The notes: generated by a model not told the origin, from the sequence alone. Positions 17,091 through 26,365 are shown, counted from the stretch's first letter. The stretch: DNA of 64,000 nt from Micrococcaceae bacterium Sec5.7 (GCA_039636785.1 CP144169.1:2728001-2792000); one strand, 5' to 3'. A program made the numbers and translations.

Positions 17091-18093
17091 CCAGCTTTGT
17101 GTCCAGGACACCCTGGGTCGTCCGCAACGCTCCTGGATCCCCACCCGTCGAACGGCCCGGCGTCGCGACTCCCGCAGTCAGCTACCTGGACCTTCCAATT
17201 TTTTCCTCCGGTTGGTTGTCGTATTGAGCGCTGCGCGGCATCCGAGGCAAGGGTGCCACCGCGCCAGTTGTTGCCCCGGAGTCGAGCCCCGCCCGCTCAC
17301 TATCCGTGCAATGGCGCAGGCCGCTGGTCAGAAACCGAGTATTCCCCCTCGAGTGACGAGTATCCGGCCAAAAGGGGTGCCCAAAACTCGAGTATCACTA
17401 CGTATTGTTGCCCTCAGGCGCTGGTGTAATTCTTTACCTGACGAAGCTCCTGCGGCTAAGGGGGAACCTGATCGCAGCGGGAGCTTTGTCTGCCACCCCG
17501 GACGCGATGACCCTTTATGATCCGGTCGCTCGACTGAATGGCCGGGTGGGGTGGGGGCCAGGCTTAACAACCGTAGATCGATGTCCTCGACACATGTCTC
17601 ATCGCCAGCGGCGGCGGAACCGACACAGGGGTGTGGCCCACCGGCCTTGTTGCGGATGGACCACACCTAATTGTGGTCCACCGGCCTTGTTGCGGATGGA
17701 CCACACCTATTTATGGCTGATCCACCTGCCGACTATGGCAGTTTGGTTGGACAAGGCTTTGGCGGTCTGACTTGGAGTCCACCCGCGACTCGCCGGGGCG
17801 TTTAGGGATCAAGGGCGGTCATTTCACAGCCCTGTTGGCGACCCGGTGCGGGTGCCCACGAACCTCGCCGGTTTGGGACCTCAAATATATTGGGAAAGCT
17901 ACTTGACCTCTCAAGTGTCATGTAGTATGCGTTCCAGCACTACAGGGGAGGTCTGGTGTGTGGGTGCCTGGGGGCACCGCGACAAAGCCGGGTCTGGTGG
18001 CCGCGCCTACGCGCCCAGGGATCCGCCCGGCTGTGGATATGACTGATCGGATTTCATATTTAATTCCCGATCCGACTATAGGCGTCATATGAG
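17091..18093. other. Gene-poor stretch of about 1 kb
   Basis: No frame here gives a recognisable protein, and no tRNA or known RNA was seen. The only clear structure is the tandem hairpin repeat at 17633-17712. It separates the IS21 remains from the kinase at 18094. The open frames present look like random high-GC frames. Confidence 0.5.
17633..17712. repeat. Two tandem 40-bp units, each a potential hairpin
   Basis: Units at 17633-17672 and 17673-17712 differ at only about two positions. Each begins GTGGYCCACCGGCC and contains TGGACCAC about 24 bases on, so GTGGTCCA/TGGACCAC arms can pair within a unit. The TGGACCAC of unit 1 can also pair with the GTGGTCCA of unit 2 across eight bases. No gene overlaps them. 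Confidence 0.75.
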
Positions 18094-19416
18094 CTAGCGG
18101 GCCAATTCTGACCGAAGTGGAAGAAGAAGAGTAAACCGTGTCAGCGGGGTCCTCTGGGAAAGCAGAAGCCGTCCACCCTGGTCCTCGGCGAGCCGGCGGG
18201 CCAGGGCGAGGCCCATTCCGCTGCCGCCGTCGCCGGAAACCCCGCGCAGGAAGATGCTGTCATCAGCCACGTCCCCTCCGTTGTCGGCAACGTCGACGGC
18301 CAGCGCCTCGCCGGTCAATCTGGCAGAAACGGTTACAGGTCCTTGGCCATGCTTGAGGGCGTTTTCAAGCAGGACGTCCAGAATCTGTCGGATCGCCGAA
18401 GGGGCGACGGCTGTGCCTGGCAGGCCAGCGTCAATTCTTATGCGCAGCGGGCGGGACTGTGCGGCCAGCCTGCCATTCCAAGCGGACACGGCGCCCTCCA
18501 CGAGGGGAGCGATGACGACCTCCGGTACTGATGGGGCATTCCCCCGGGTTAGTGCGATCACTTCCTCGATTGTCGAATCCAGCCGGTCGGCGTGAGTGAC
18601 CGCAATCTCGGCGGCGGCCCGTAGACCAGCTTCGGGCCCCGCCAGCGCAACCTCAAGGACAGCGCGCAGCCCGGCCAGCGGGGTCCGCAGCTGGTGGGAG
18701 ACGTTAGCAGCGAGCATCCGTTCGCGGGTCACGAGATCTTCAAGGCTGACGGCCGCGGTTTGCAGTGCCTGCCCTGCTTGGTCGAGCTCTCCGATTCCTG
18801 TCGAGGCCAGTTGCACATTAAAGTCTCCGTTCCCCAGCCGCACCGACGCATCCGCTAATTGCTCAACGGGCGTGCTGATCTGGCGCGCTGACCTTCGCGC
18901 CACGAGCCAGGCCGCGAAGACGGCAAGCATGCCTGCCAGCAGCAGACCTGCCCAGGCGGGGGCAACACGCTGCCACACCGAGCTGACTGCCGTGGCCGCC
19001 CGGACCGCGCCCGTAGTTTTTTCGCTGGCGGAAACCGGAACGACGCTGACGAGCCAGCCGTCACTGTCCTGGCCGTTTGACAGGCCGAGGGTGCCGGCAG
19101 TTTCACCATCTGCGGTGCGGGGTCCGGTGCCGGCCAGCAGGCGGCCGGCACCGTCATAAAGCCCCAGTTCCACCCCTGCAGGGGCCGCCGGCAATTCGGG
19201 CGGGTCACGGACCGAGAAATTCGAGTCGACCACGAGCGCTGCGTTGAGGGCTTCACGCTCGAGGGCGGCCCGCTCATGCTCCACATCAAGGCTTAGCACC
19301 GCTATGGCCAGCGGCACAAGAAACAGCAGCAAGGCCAGCACAGCGCTGGCCACCGCGGCCCCGACTATTCGTCGTCTCACGTCCGCCTCTGCGGGATTAC
19401 ATACTTTGCCATCCAC
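18094..19416 (-). CDS. Two-component sensor histidine kinase (HAMP type) of the ABC module
   Basis: The 440-aa kinase has TM1 at about 14-42, an extracytoplasmic loop of about 105 residues, TM2 at about 153-174 and a HAMP segment. HisKA follows with ANVSHQLRTPLAGL (His241). The ATPase part has LLENALKHGQG, VDVADNGGDVADD and GGSGMGLALARRLAEDQGG. The GTG at 19416 is preceded by GAAGG; a second GTG 12 codons in is possible. It diverges from the lipoprotein/ABC operon across 75 bases. Its natural partner is the OmpR-type regulator at 24106-24852, same strand, on the far side of the ABC genes. It probably senses an envelope condition or compound handled by the transporter. Confidence 0.9.
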   Translation of the reverse strand: MDGKVCNPAEADVRRRIVGAAVASAVLALLLFLVPLAIAVLSLDVEHERAALEREALNAALVVDSNFSVRDPPELPAAPAGVELGLYDGAGRLLAGTGPRTADGETAGTLGLSNGQDSDGWLVSVVPVSASEKTTGAVRAATAVSSVWQRVAPAWAGLLLAGMLAVFAAWLVARRSARQISTPVEQLADASVRLGNGDFNVQLASTGIGELDQAGQALQTAAVSLEDLVTRERMLAANVSHQLRTPLAGLRAVLEVALAGPEAGLRAAAEIAVTHADRLDSTIEEVIALTRGNAPSVPEVVIAPLVEGAVSAWNGRLAAQSRPLRIRIDAGLPGTAVAPSAIRQILDVLLENALKHGQGPVTVSARLTGEALAVDVADNGGDVADDSIFLRGVSGDGGSGMGLALARRLAEDQGGRLLLSQRTPLTRFTLLLPLRSELAR

Positions 19417-19491
19417 TTACCTTCGGATTGCCTTGCGTTAACCGCGGCCTTCGTACGCTGAAGTCAGACGAAATCCCTACCGGAGGTCCTC

Positions 19492-20085
19492 ATGCCAACT
19501 CATCGTACTGCCGCCATGGCGCTTGCGGCTTCCTTGACCGTAGTGATCGGTGTTGCGGCCTGTTCCTCCCCTGCTCAACCAGGCATCGCGGCGTCATCCT
19601 CAGCCATAGAGGCAAACCAAGGCGGGGATATTCCCGATAATCAGGCCTTCATCACGGTCAAGGCCGCCTCGGGGGCCTTTGACGTTCAGGTACCCGAGGG
19701 ATGGGCGGAGACCCGACGCGGAACCTCCATCAGTTTCACTGACAAGCTCAACAGTGTTGCCCTTGATCAGAGCGCCGCTCGGGCCGCACCCACTGTCCAG
19801 TCCGTTGCCTCGCGGGACGTATCGCAGCTTCTAAAATCTGCACCCAATTTTGTCTTGAAGGATGTCACAACGTTCACACGCGCTGGCGGCAGCGGCGTGC
19901 GGATGAGGTACACGGCTGATTCAGTCCCGGATCCCGTGACGCACAAGACCGTCCAGGAGGCCGTGGAGCGGTACCTGTTCTGGAGCCAAGGGAGACTCGC
20001 TGTACTGACCCTCGCCAGCCCGGACGGCACCGACAACGTCGATCCGTGGGCCAAAGTCAGCGGATCGTTCCGATGGCTTCACTAG
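19492..20085 (+). CDS. Secreted lipoprotein heading the ABC operon
   Basis: The 197-aa protein has a signal peptide with lipobox GVAAC (Cys about residue 24), a Ser/Ala-rich linker, and a globular domain of about 140 residues (FITVKAASGAFDVQVPEGW, then GVRMRYTADSVPDP and ERYLFWSQGRLAVLTLA). That fold resembles small PsbP/LpqN-like actinobacterial lipoproteins, but no specific family was recognised. The ATG at 19492 follows GGAGG at 8 bases. The gene overlaps the following ATPase by 13 bases, so it is likely an extracytoplasmic partner or sensor component of the FtsX transporter. Confidence 0.8.
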   Translation: MPTHRTAAMALAASLTVVIGVAACSSPAQPGIAASSSAIEANQGGDIPDNQAFITVKAASGAFDVQVPEGWAETRRGTSISFTDKLNSVALDQSAARAAPTVQSVASRDVSQLLKSAPNFVLKDVTTFTRAGGSGVRMRYTADSVPDPVTHKTVQEAVERYLFWSQGRLAVLTLASPDGTDNVDPWAKVSGSFRWLH

Positions 20086-20768
20086 TCAACGTGCTGCCGC
20101 CGGTGCTCGAAGTCCGGGACCTGTACCGCTTCTTCCGCAACGGCGAGGAAGAGACACTCGCCCTCCGCGGAGTTACGGTACGTGTGCTCGCGGGCGAGGT
20201 CGTCGCCGTCGTCGGGCCGTCCGGTTCGGGAAAGTCCACCCTGCTGGCCTGCGCAGCCGGACTCGACGAGCCGGAAGGGGGAAGTGTGCGGATCCTGGGC
20301 CAACGGATGAATTCGCGACCGGAATCCGAACGTGTGGCGCTACGGGCAAAGCACGTCGGAGTCCTTTTCCAGTCCGAGAATCTGTTCGCCCACCTGACCG
20401 TGGCCCAGAATGTCGCCTTGGTGCGACGGCTTTCCCGCAAGCAACCGGAACCGCCCTTGGACATCCTCGAATCCGTGGGCCTCCTTGCCCGCGCGAACGC
20501 TTACCCGTCCGAGCTCTCCGGTGGCGAAGCAGCCCGTGCCGGGCTCGCCGTGGCCCTGGCCAACGATCCGGTGCTTTTGCTGGCGGATGAACCCACCGGG
20601 GAACTCGATGTCGACGCCGGGCTGCGCCTTCTGCAGCTGCTACGGCAATACGCCGACAGCGGGTGCGCCGTTCTGGTGGTCACGCACAGCCCCGACGTTG
20701 TCGCAGCCGCAGACCGGGTCGTCCGCCTGGCCGATGGCCTGGTTCAGGAACCTGGCCGGGAGGCATGA
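20073..20768 (+). CDS. ABC transporter ATP-binding protein (MacB/LolD-like), first copy
   Basis: The 231-aa ATPase (ATG at 20073 inside the end of the lipoprotein gene) has Walker A GPSGSGKST, Q loop GVLFQSENLF, signature ELSGGEAARAGLA, Walker B LLADEPTGELD and switch His in VVTHSP. It belongs to the group that energises FtsX-type permeases. The signature reads SGGEAAR rather than the usual SGGEQQR. Its stop overlaps the next start (ATGA at 20765-20768), showing translational coupling. Confidence 0.92.
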   Translation: MASLVNVLPPVLEVRDLYRFFRNGEEETLALRGVTVRVLAGEVVAVVGPSGSGKSTLLACAAGLDEPEGGSVRILGQRMNSRPESERVALRAKHVGVLFQSENLFAHLTVAQNVALVRRLSRKQPEPPLDILESVGLLARANAYPSELSGGEAARAGLAVALANDPVLLLADEPTGELDVDAGLRLLQLLRQYADSGCAVLVVTHSPDVVAAADRVVRLADGLVQEPGREA

Positions 20769-21457
20769 CCGTGACCGCAGCAGACGCCCAATTAATTCGT
20801 TGCCGCCAGGTCGGCCACACCTTTGGCACCGGCTCCAACGCAGTCGTGGCAGTCCATGATGCCACTTTCGATATACCCCCGCGTGCCCGGATCGCGCTGA
20901 TGGGGCCGTCCGGCTCAGGCAAATCCACGCTGCTTCACATGCTGGCGCAACTTGAGATGCCGACGTCCGGCACCATGACGGGATCCATATTCCAAGCGCG
21001 GAACAGACCGGGCCCGGACACGATCGGCCTCGTCTTTCAAAGCCCGAGCCTGATACCCGCCCTGGACGTCCTGGAAAATGTGGCCCTGCCGCTGATCTTT
21101 GCCGGCGCCTCTGACACACAGGCCCGCAACGCCGCTCACGGCGCCCTGGAACTTCTCGGCCTGGGCTGGCTGATGCACAAACTGCCGGAGGAACTCTCGG
21201 GCGGGCAGGCCCAACGGGCCGCCATCGCCCGCGTTCTGGCCTGCCAGCCGCGTCTGATCCTGGCCGACGAACCAACGGGGCAACTCGATCATGCCACGGG
21301 CCATTCCGTCCTCAAGGTCCTGCTCCAAGCCGCGGACACCCTCGGCGCGGCCGTTCTGATAGCAACACACGATCCAGTCGTCGCCGGCCTGCTTGAGGAA
21401 GTGTGGCATATGAAGGACGGCGCCCTTGAGCGTTCTCTGGAACAGGGCAGATCGTGA
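20765..21457 (+). CDS. ABC transporter ATP-binding protein (MacB/LolD-like), second copy
   Basis: The 230-aa ATPase starts at the ATG overlapping the previous stop. It has Walker A GPSGSGKST, Q loop GLVFQSPSLIPAL, signature LSGGQAQRAAIA, Walker B LILADEPTGQLD and switch region IATHDP. It differs from its neighbour in sequence, so the pair is more likely a heterodimer serving the single large permease than a recent duplication. The stop overlaps the permease GTG (GTGA at 21454-21457). Confidence 0.92.
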   Translation: MTVTAADAQLIRCRQVGHTFGTGSNAVVAVHDATFDIPPRARIALMGPSGSGKSTLLHMLAQLEMPTSGTMTGSIFQARNRPGPDTIGLVFQSPSLIPALDVLENVALPLIFAGASDTQARNAAHGALELLGLGWLMHKLPEELSGGQAQRAAIARVLACQPRLILADEPTGQLDHATGHSVLKVLLQAADTLGAAVLIATHDPVVAGLLEEVWHMKDGALERSLEQGRS

Positions 21458-24111
21458 CCTGGATCTGGCTTCGCGGGCTGCTCAGCCGCCGCAGGGGAAG
21501 GCTGCTGGCGACAGCAGCCGGGGTGGCCGTCGCTGTGGCCCTGACGGCGAGCCTGGGTTCCTTCCTGTCGGCAGCCCAGGGATCCATGACCGCCCGGGCG
21601 GCGGCGGGTGTAGCCGCGGACTGGCAGGTTGAACTCAGCCAGGGCGCGAACGAGGCATCCGCCCTGACAAAAATCGCGGCCGCGCCCGGAATCGCCAAGG
21701 CGCTGCCCGTCGGATTCGCCAAGGCGGCGGGCCTCCAGGCCACGAATGCCGGCTCCACCCAGACCACCGGCCCGGGCGTCGTTCTGGGGCTACCAGAGGG
21801 TTACCTGTCCGCGTTCCCGGCCCAGGTGCGGCCCCTGACCGGTTCGCGCGGCGGCGTCCTCGTGGCACAACAGACCGCTTCCAACCTGCACGTCGGTCCA
21901 GGTGACCGGCTGTCCATTCAGCTCGCCGGGGGCCGATCCGTGACAGTGACCGTGGACGGCGTCGTGGATCTGCCACAGGCAAATTCGCTGTTTCAAACCG
22001 TAGGAGCGCCATCCCAGTCGCAGCCCGCAGCGCCGCCTGACAACGTCGTCCTGCTGCCTGCCTCCACCTTTTCCGAGGTCAGGTCGGCACTGTCGGCGAC
22101 ACGGCCAGACCTGTTGGCCACGCAGATCCATGTGGCAAGGTCCCATAGCCTTCCTGCTTCCCCGGCAGACGCCTTCGTCTCCGTCAGCGGAGCAGCCCAT
22201 AACTTGGAGGCAGCGCTGGCAGGAACCGGCAAAGTAGGCGATAACCTGGGCGCAGCCCTGGACGCGGCCCGCAGCGACGCCGGCTATTCCAACATACTCT
22301 TTCTGTTCCTGGGCCTGCCCGGTGCCGTACTGGCCGGCATCCTTACCGTCAGCTTCGCCAAGGCGGGGACCCTGCGCCGCCGCCGTGAACAAGCTCTCCT
22401 TCGCACCCGAGGTGCCACAGCGGCTCAGATCATACGGATGGCGGTTATCGAAGCTGCTCTGGTCGGAACCGTAGGCGGCCTCGCCGGTCTCGCCGGGGCA
22501 GCAATCCTTGGCGCCGTCTCCTTTGGATCGTCCGGATTCGGTGCATCGTCGACCAGCGCCATTCTGTGGCCCGCTGCCGCATTCGCCGGAGGGCTCATAA
22601 TCGCCGGCATGGCCTTGGTCGGACCGGCCGTCGGGGACTTCCGTGAAAGCACAGTCTCCGCCGCCCGCAAGCAGATCCGGCGCGAGCATTCGCCACGGTG
22701 GATGCGCTTCGGCCTGGATCTCGTTGCTCTCACGCTGGCTTTGGCGGTCTTTCTGGCCACGACGCAGTCAGGCTACACGCTGGTGCTGGCACCGGAGGGT
22801 GTCGCCTCTATCTCTGTCAACTACTGGGCGTTCCTGGGTCCGGCACTTTTGTGGGTTGGGGCAGGGCTTGCGATCCGGCGCGCAGTGGACTTCCTCCTGC
22901 GCCGCAGGTCGGCCGTCTCCCGGCTCATCAGACCGTTGGCCGGGCGCCTTGCTCCCACGGCTGCCGCCAGCATGTTCCGGCAGCGCTCATTGATCGCCCA
23001 GTCAGTTGTGGTGCTTGCCCTGGCCCTCGCGTTCGCAGCCTCGACAGCAATCTTCAACGCCACGTATCAACAACAGGCCGAGGTAGACGCGCGGCTGACC
23101 AACGGAGCGGATGTGGCCGTTTCCGCGCCTCCGGCCGGAAATCTTGACGCCAAAATACTTCAGGCTGTCTCCGCCGTGCCCGGAGTTGTGTCCGTCGAGC
23201 CATTACAGCATCGCTTCGCCTTTGTCGGCACTGATCTTCAGGACATCTATGGAGTACATGCCCAAACCATCGCCCAGGCCACGTCCTTGCAGGATGCCTA
23301 CTTCCAAGGCGGCACAGCAACGGACATGATGCACCGCCTGGCCGCTTCCCCGGATGCCGTTCTGGTCAGCGCGGAAACCGTGAAGGATTTCCAGCTGCAA
23401 ATCGGTGACACGGTGACGTTGCGGCTGCAGGACGCCAAGACCAAGAAGTTCATCCCATTGGACTTCCGGTATGCGGGGACCGTCAGTGAATTTCCCACTG
23501 CCCCGAAGGATAGCTTCCTTGTAGTCAATGCCGACTACCTGTCCGCGCAGACGCACAACGTCGCCGCGAACATCGTTCTGGTCAACACCGGCGGCCAGAA
23601 TGTTTCCGGCGTAACTTCAGCGATCTCAGGAAAGCTCGGGCCCACCGTGGCCGTGACGGGAATCGACAGCGTGAGATCCTCGGTCGGCTCCAGCCTGACC
23701 TCGGTCGACCTTGCCGGCCTGACCCGCCTGGAGCTCAGCTTCGCGCTGGTCCTGGCGTGCGCGGCAGGCGGGCTGCTCATGGCCCTCGGGCTCGTCGAAC
23801 GCCGCCGTACGTTCGCCATTGCCACGGTACTCGGCGCCACCCGGGGCCAGCTCCGTGGGCTTATCCTCAGTGAAGGTGCCGTGGTAACCGTTGCCGGAGT
23901 TGTAGCCGGCGCACTGAGCGGATGGGCGCTCTCCCAGATGCTCGTCGCGGTGCTCTCCGGAGTATTTGACCCACCGCCCGCCGGCCCGGCCGTGCCCGGA
24001 CCTTACCTGGCGCTGCTACTGCTGGTGACTACGGGAGGTATCCTGGCGGCTGACCTGCTCGTCTTCCGGCGGCAGCGGCGCCCCGCCGTCGAGCTGCTGC
24101 GGGAGCTATAG
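21454..24111 (+). CDS. FtsX-family ABC transporter permease, double-FtsX architecture
   Basis: The 885-aa permease starts with GTG at 21454. It has an N-terminal TM (about 10-33), a first extracytoplasmic domain (about 40-275) and a first FtsX domain (about 280-395, VSFAKAGTLRRRREQALLRT). Two further TMs follow (about 415-470), then a second half with its own TM near 515 (VVVLALALAFAASTAIF), a second extracytoplasmic domain and a C-terminal FtsX domain (LVERRRTFAIATVLGATRGQ). This is the large 10-TM-like type found with MacB-class exporters, working on envelope substrates rather than small nutrients. Substrate unknown. It converges with the response regulator, overlapping by 6 bases at the 3' ends. 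Confidence 0.9.
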   Translation: MTWIWLRGLLSRRRGRLLATAAGVAVAVALTASLGSFLSAAQGSMTARAAAGVAADWQVELSQGANEASALTKIAAAPGIAKALPVGFAKAAGLQATNAGSTQTTGPGVVLGLPEGYLSAFPAQVRPLTGSRGGVLVAQQTASNLHVGPGDRLSIQLAGGRSVTVTVDGVVDLPQANSLFQTVGAPSQSQPAAPPDNVVLLPASTFSEVRSALSATRPDLLATQIHVARSHSLPASPADAFVSVSGAAHNLEAALAGTGKVGDNLGAALDAARSDAGYSNILFLFLGLPGAVLAGILTVSFAKAGTLRRRREQALLRTRGATAAQIIRMAVIEAALVGTVGGLAGLAGAAILGAVSFGSSGFGASSTSAILWPAAAFAGGLIIAGMALVGPAVGDFRESTVSAARKQIRREHSPRWMRFGLDLVALTLALAVFLATTQSGYTLVLAPEGVASISVNYWAFLGPALLWVGAGLAIRRAVDFLLRRRSAVSRLIRPLAGRLAPTAAASMFRQRSLIAQSVVVLALALAFAASTAIFNATYQQQAEVDARLTNGADVAVSAPPAGNLDAKILQAVSAVPGVVSVEPLQHRFAFVGTDLQDIYGVHAQTIAQATSLQDAYFQGGTATDMMHRLAASPDAVLVSAETVKDFQLQIGDTVTLRLQDAKTKKFIPLDFRYAGTVSEFPTAPKDSFLVVNADYLSAQTHNVAANIVLVNTGGQNVSGVTSAISGKLGPTVAVTGIDSVRSSVGSSLTSVDLAGLTRLELSFALVLACAAGGLLMALGLVERRRTFAIATVLGATRGQLRGLILSEGAVVTVAGVVAGALSGWALSQMLVAVLSGVFDPPPAGPAVPGPYLALLLLVTTGGILAADLLVFRRQRRPAVELLREL

Positions 24112-24852
24112 CAATCCCGCTCCGCCCGGAGGGAGTGGACCCGTCCACGGGGCGGCGTCCAGTCGATACCCCCGCCCCCGCAGCGTTCGGATCACCGGAA
24201 CCGCATTGTTACCCGCGTCCGCTCGCGCGAGTTTCTGCCGCAGGGATGTCATGTGGACATCGAGTGTCTTGGTCGAACCAAACCAGTTGGCGTCCCAGAC
24301 TTCGGACATGAGAGTTTCCCGGCTCACAACCTGTCCGGGTTCACGACCAAGACGGAGCAGCAAATCAAACTCACGCGCCCGCAGCGGAACCTCCACTCCG
24401 TTGACCATCGCCCGCCTGGCGCCGCCATCCACCGTCAGAGTTCCCAGCATGATTAACGACGTCGGTGCGCTAGCGGCGGATCCGGCCGAACGGCGCAGAT
24501 GCGCCCGGACCCTCGCCTGAAGCTCAATGAGCTTGAACGGCTTTGTCAAGTAGTCATCCGCCCCTGACTCCAGGCCCGAAACCACGTCCATTGACTGCTG
24601 CCGCGCGGTCAGCACAACGATAACCGCGTCGGGCAGGAGGCCGCGCAGCTCCCTACAGACAGCGAAGCCATCGAGGTCCGGCAATCCAAGGTCCAACAGC
24701 ACCAGGTCAGCGCCCGTTTCAGCCGCGACGGCCAGCCCGCCGTAACCGGTCGGCTCCAATTGAACGCCGTAGCCGCTAGCTCCAAGCGCAGACAGAAGCG
24801 TCGCTCCGATTGTCGCGTCATCCTCGATGACCAGGATTCGGGACATACTCAA
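24106..24852 (-). CDS. OmpR/PhoB-type response regulator
   Basis: The 248-aa regulator has a receiver domain (MSMSRILVIEDDATIG, acidic pocket Glu/Asp near 10-12, phospho-Asp54 in DLVLLDLGLPDLDG, conserved Lys in DYLTKPF). A winged-helix effector follows (about 135-235, REFDLLLRLGREPGQVVSRE, KTLDVHMTSLRQKL, IRTLRGRGYRL). It starts at 24852 or at a second ATG two codons in. It has no kinase beside it downstream; the likely partner is the kinase at 18094-19416, and the likely target is the divergent promoter at 19417-19491. Confidence 0.93.
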   Translation of the reverse strand: MSMSRILVIEDDATIGATLLSALGASGYGVQLEPTGYGGLAVAAETGADLVLLDLGLPDLDGFAVCRELRGLLPDAVIVVLTARQQSMDVVSGLESGADDYLTKPFKLIELQARVRAHLRRSAGSAASAPTSLIMLGTLTVDGGARRAMVNGVEVPLRAREFDLLLRLGREPGQVVSRETLMSEVWDANWFGSTKTLDVHMTSLRQKLARADAGNNAVPVIRTLRGRGYRLDAAPWTGPLPPGGAGLL

Positions 24853-24936
24853 AGTCTAAGCGCGCACTGCGCCGCCGACGCAGCATGGTTCTCCGCCAAG
24901 TTCCTGCTCCCCGAGACGCACTCGCGGTCCGCCCGG

Positions 24937-26166
24937 CTACGGGCGGGCGTTGAAGACGTCCGTCCCGAAGCTGTTCAGCCCGGGTGCCCCGGCGTAGCCC
25001 AGACGGGGAAGCGAGAAGATATCCTCGATGCTGGCCAGCAGGCTGAAGTGGTTGTAAGCGGTGTCCGAGGTAGTGCCGGCCGTCGTGAGGGGTGAGAGTA
25101 CGAGCGCACCGACCCGACCACCGGCGGTGCCTCCGGGCATCCCCGTCGGGCCGGCCGCGTCGCCTTCGGCTTCGTCGAAGGTGATGACCAGCATCCCGTC
25201 CTTGTTGAACGCCGGCGAGTCCAGTATGGAAGGGACCTGCTTTTGGAGCCAGGCATCGGCGCTGGCCAGGCCGCCGGGCTGGCCGTCGACGCAGGGGCTG
25301 TCGTGGCCGTCGTTGCACAGGTTGGGGGTGATGTAGGACAGGTTCGGCGTGGTCCGGACGGATCCAAGGTCGGCCGCCAGGTTGCTGAAGTCGACAATGT
25401 TGCTCGCGCATTCCGGGGAAGACGTGATGGACCTGAAATACACGAACGGGTTGTGGCGGGTCGCGTACTGATCGCCGGCTTTGGCCTTCTGGCTGTCGTC
25501 TTTGGCGCCGAGCTCGGGGTGGCGGCAGGGCGTCCCCATGTCCTCCATGTACCCCTTCCAGGTCTTCCCGGCCGGACTCAGCTGGCCGGGCAGGGTCGGC
25601 ATGGACGCCGGATAAACGCAGCCGGTGCCCTGCACCTGCCCGGCCGCCGCCGTTCCCGTAGGCGTCAACGGTGCGTAGGTCGGACAATCGTCGCGGTTCA
25701 TGGCATTGGATCCCTGCCCTGAAATCTGGGCGATGTAATCAGGGGCGGAATGGTGAGCCGTGCCGTAGTAGTGCGTCAGCAGCACACCCCGGGCCCGGAG
25801 CGTTCGGGAAAGGTAGGGCGCCTCTGAGCCCGGCCCCCACACCGCGTCGTATCCCTTGTTTTCCAAATTGATGACGAAGACATGCTCCGGGATCGTTCCT
25901 GACGGCCCCTTCTGGGACCCGGTTCCGGGTGCCGCACCCACAGACGGCTGAGGGGAGCCGGACCCGGGTGCCGCGCCCGCAGACGACAGCTGGGACCCGG
26001 TTCCGGACTGGGACGTGGCGGCCTTGGATGCGCCGGGCGTGGTCGGCGGCCCCGATTGGCATCCTGCGAGGCCGACCGCGACGACAAGGGTGAACGCCAC
26101 CGCCAGTGGTTGCCACGCTCTCCAGCGGCTGCGGCCAGCCGGTCGCGTTGCGTCGGTGCTGTACAT
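24937..26166 (-). CDS. Secreted lipoprotein phosphoesterase (phospholipase C/AcpA-like)
   Basis: The ATG at 26166 follows GAAGGTG at about 8 bases; the longer frame to 26286 was rejected. The 409-aa protein has a twin-Arg-containing N-terminus, a hydrophobic core and lipobox (GLAGC near residue 40), then a Gly/Ser/Pro linker with a repeated APGSGSPQPSVGAAPGTGS pattern to about 90. The catalytic domain of the phosphoesterase family begins EHVFVINLENKGYDAVWG, with THYYGTAHHSAPDYIAQISG, GYMEDMG and LVITFDEAEGD. It resembles acid phosphatases/phospholipase C homologues that act outside the cell. Substrate unproven. Confidence 0.85.
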   Translation of the reverse strand: MYSTDATRPAGRSRWRAWQPLAVAFTLVVAVGLAGCQSGPPTTPGASKAATSQSGTGSQLSSAGAAPGSGSPQPSVGAAPGTGSQKGPSGTIPEHVFVINLENKGYDAVWGPGSEAPYLSRTLRARGVLLTHYYGTAHHSAPDYIAQISGQGSNAMNRDDCPTYAPLTPTGTAAAGQVQGTGCVYPASMPTLPGQLSPAGKTWKGYMEDMGTPCRHPELGAKDDSQKAKAGDQYATRHNPFVYFRSITSSPECASNIVDFSNLAADLGSVRTTPNLSYITPNLCNDGHDSPCVDGQPGGLASADAWLQKQVPSILDSPAFNKDGMLVITFDEAEGDAAGPTGMPGGTAGGRVGALVLSPLTTAGTTSDTAYNHFSLLASIEDIFSLPRLGYAGAPGLNSFGTDVFNARP

Positions 26167-26365
26167 CGATAACACCTTCCCGTCGAGAGAACGCCCGGCG
26201 GCCCCAACGTCACGGCCGTTACAGATGCGCTGACAGGGTGTCCTGCCTAGCCCAGACATGTCCCTCACCCAAACATGACGGCGCATGGGCGCAGCGTCAA
26301 GCTACCGAGGCATACTCACGGCCAGCTCTCAGGGTGTGTCAAGAATCCGATGACAGAGTTCGACC

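Noticed and set aside
17633..17712. CRISPR-like array
   Set aside because: Only two units, directly adjacent with no unique spacers, and no cas genes.
17405..17770. 121-codon frame over the tandem repeats
   Set aside because: No homology features or ribosome-binding site; the repeat units break any consistent coding signal.
17900..17935. MerR-type promoter guess (TTGACC and TAGTAT)
   Set aside because: The spacer is 14 bases, not the 19-20 needed for MerR-type promoters, and no gene follows.
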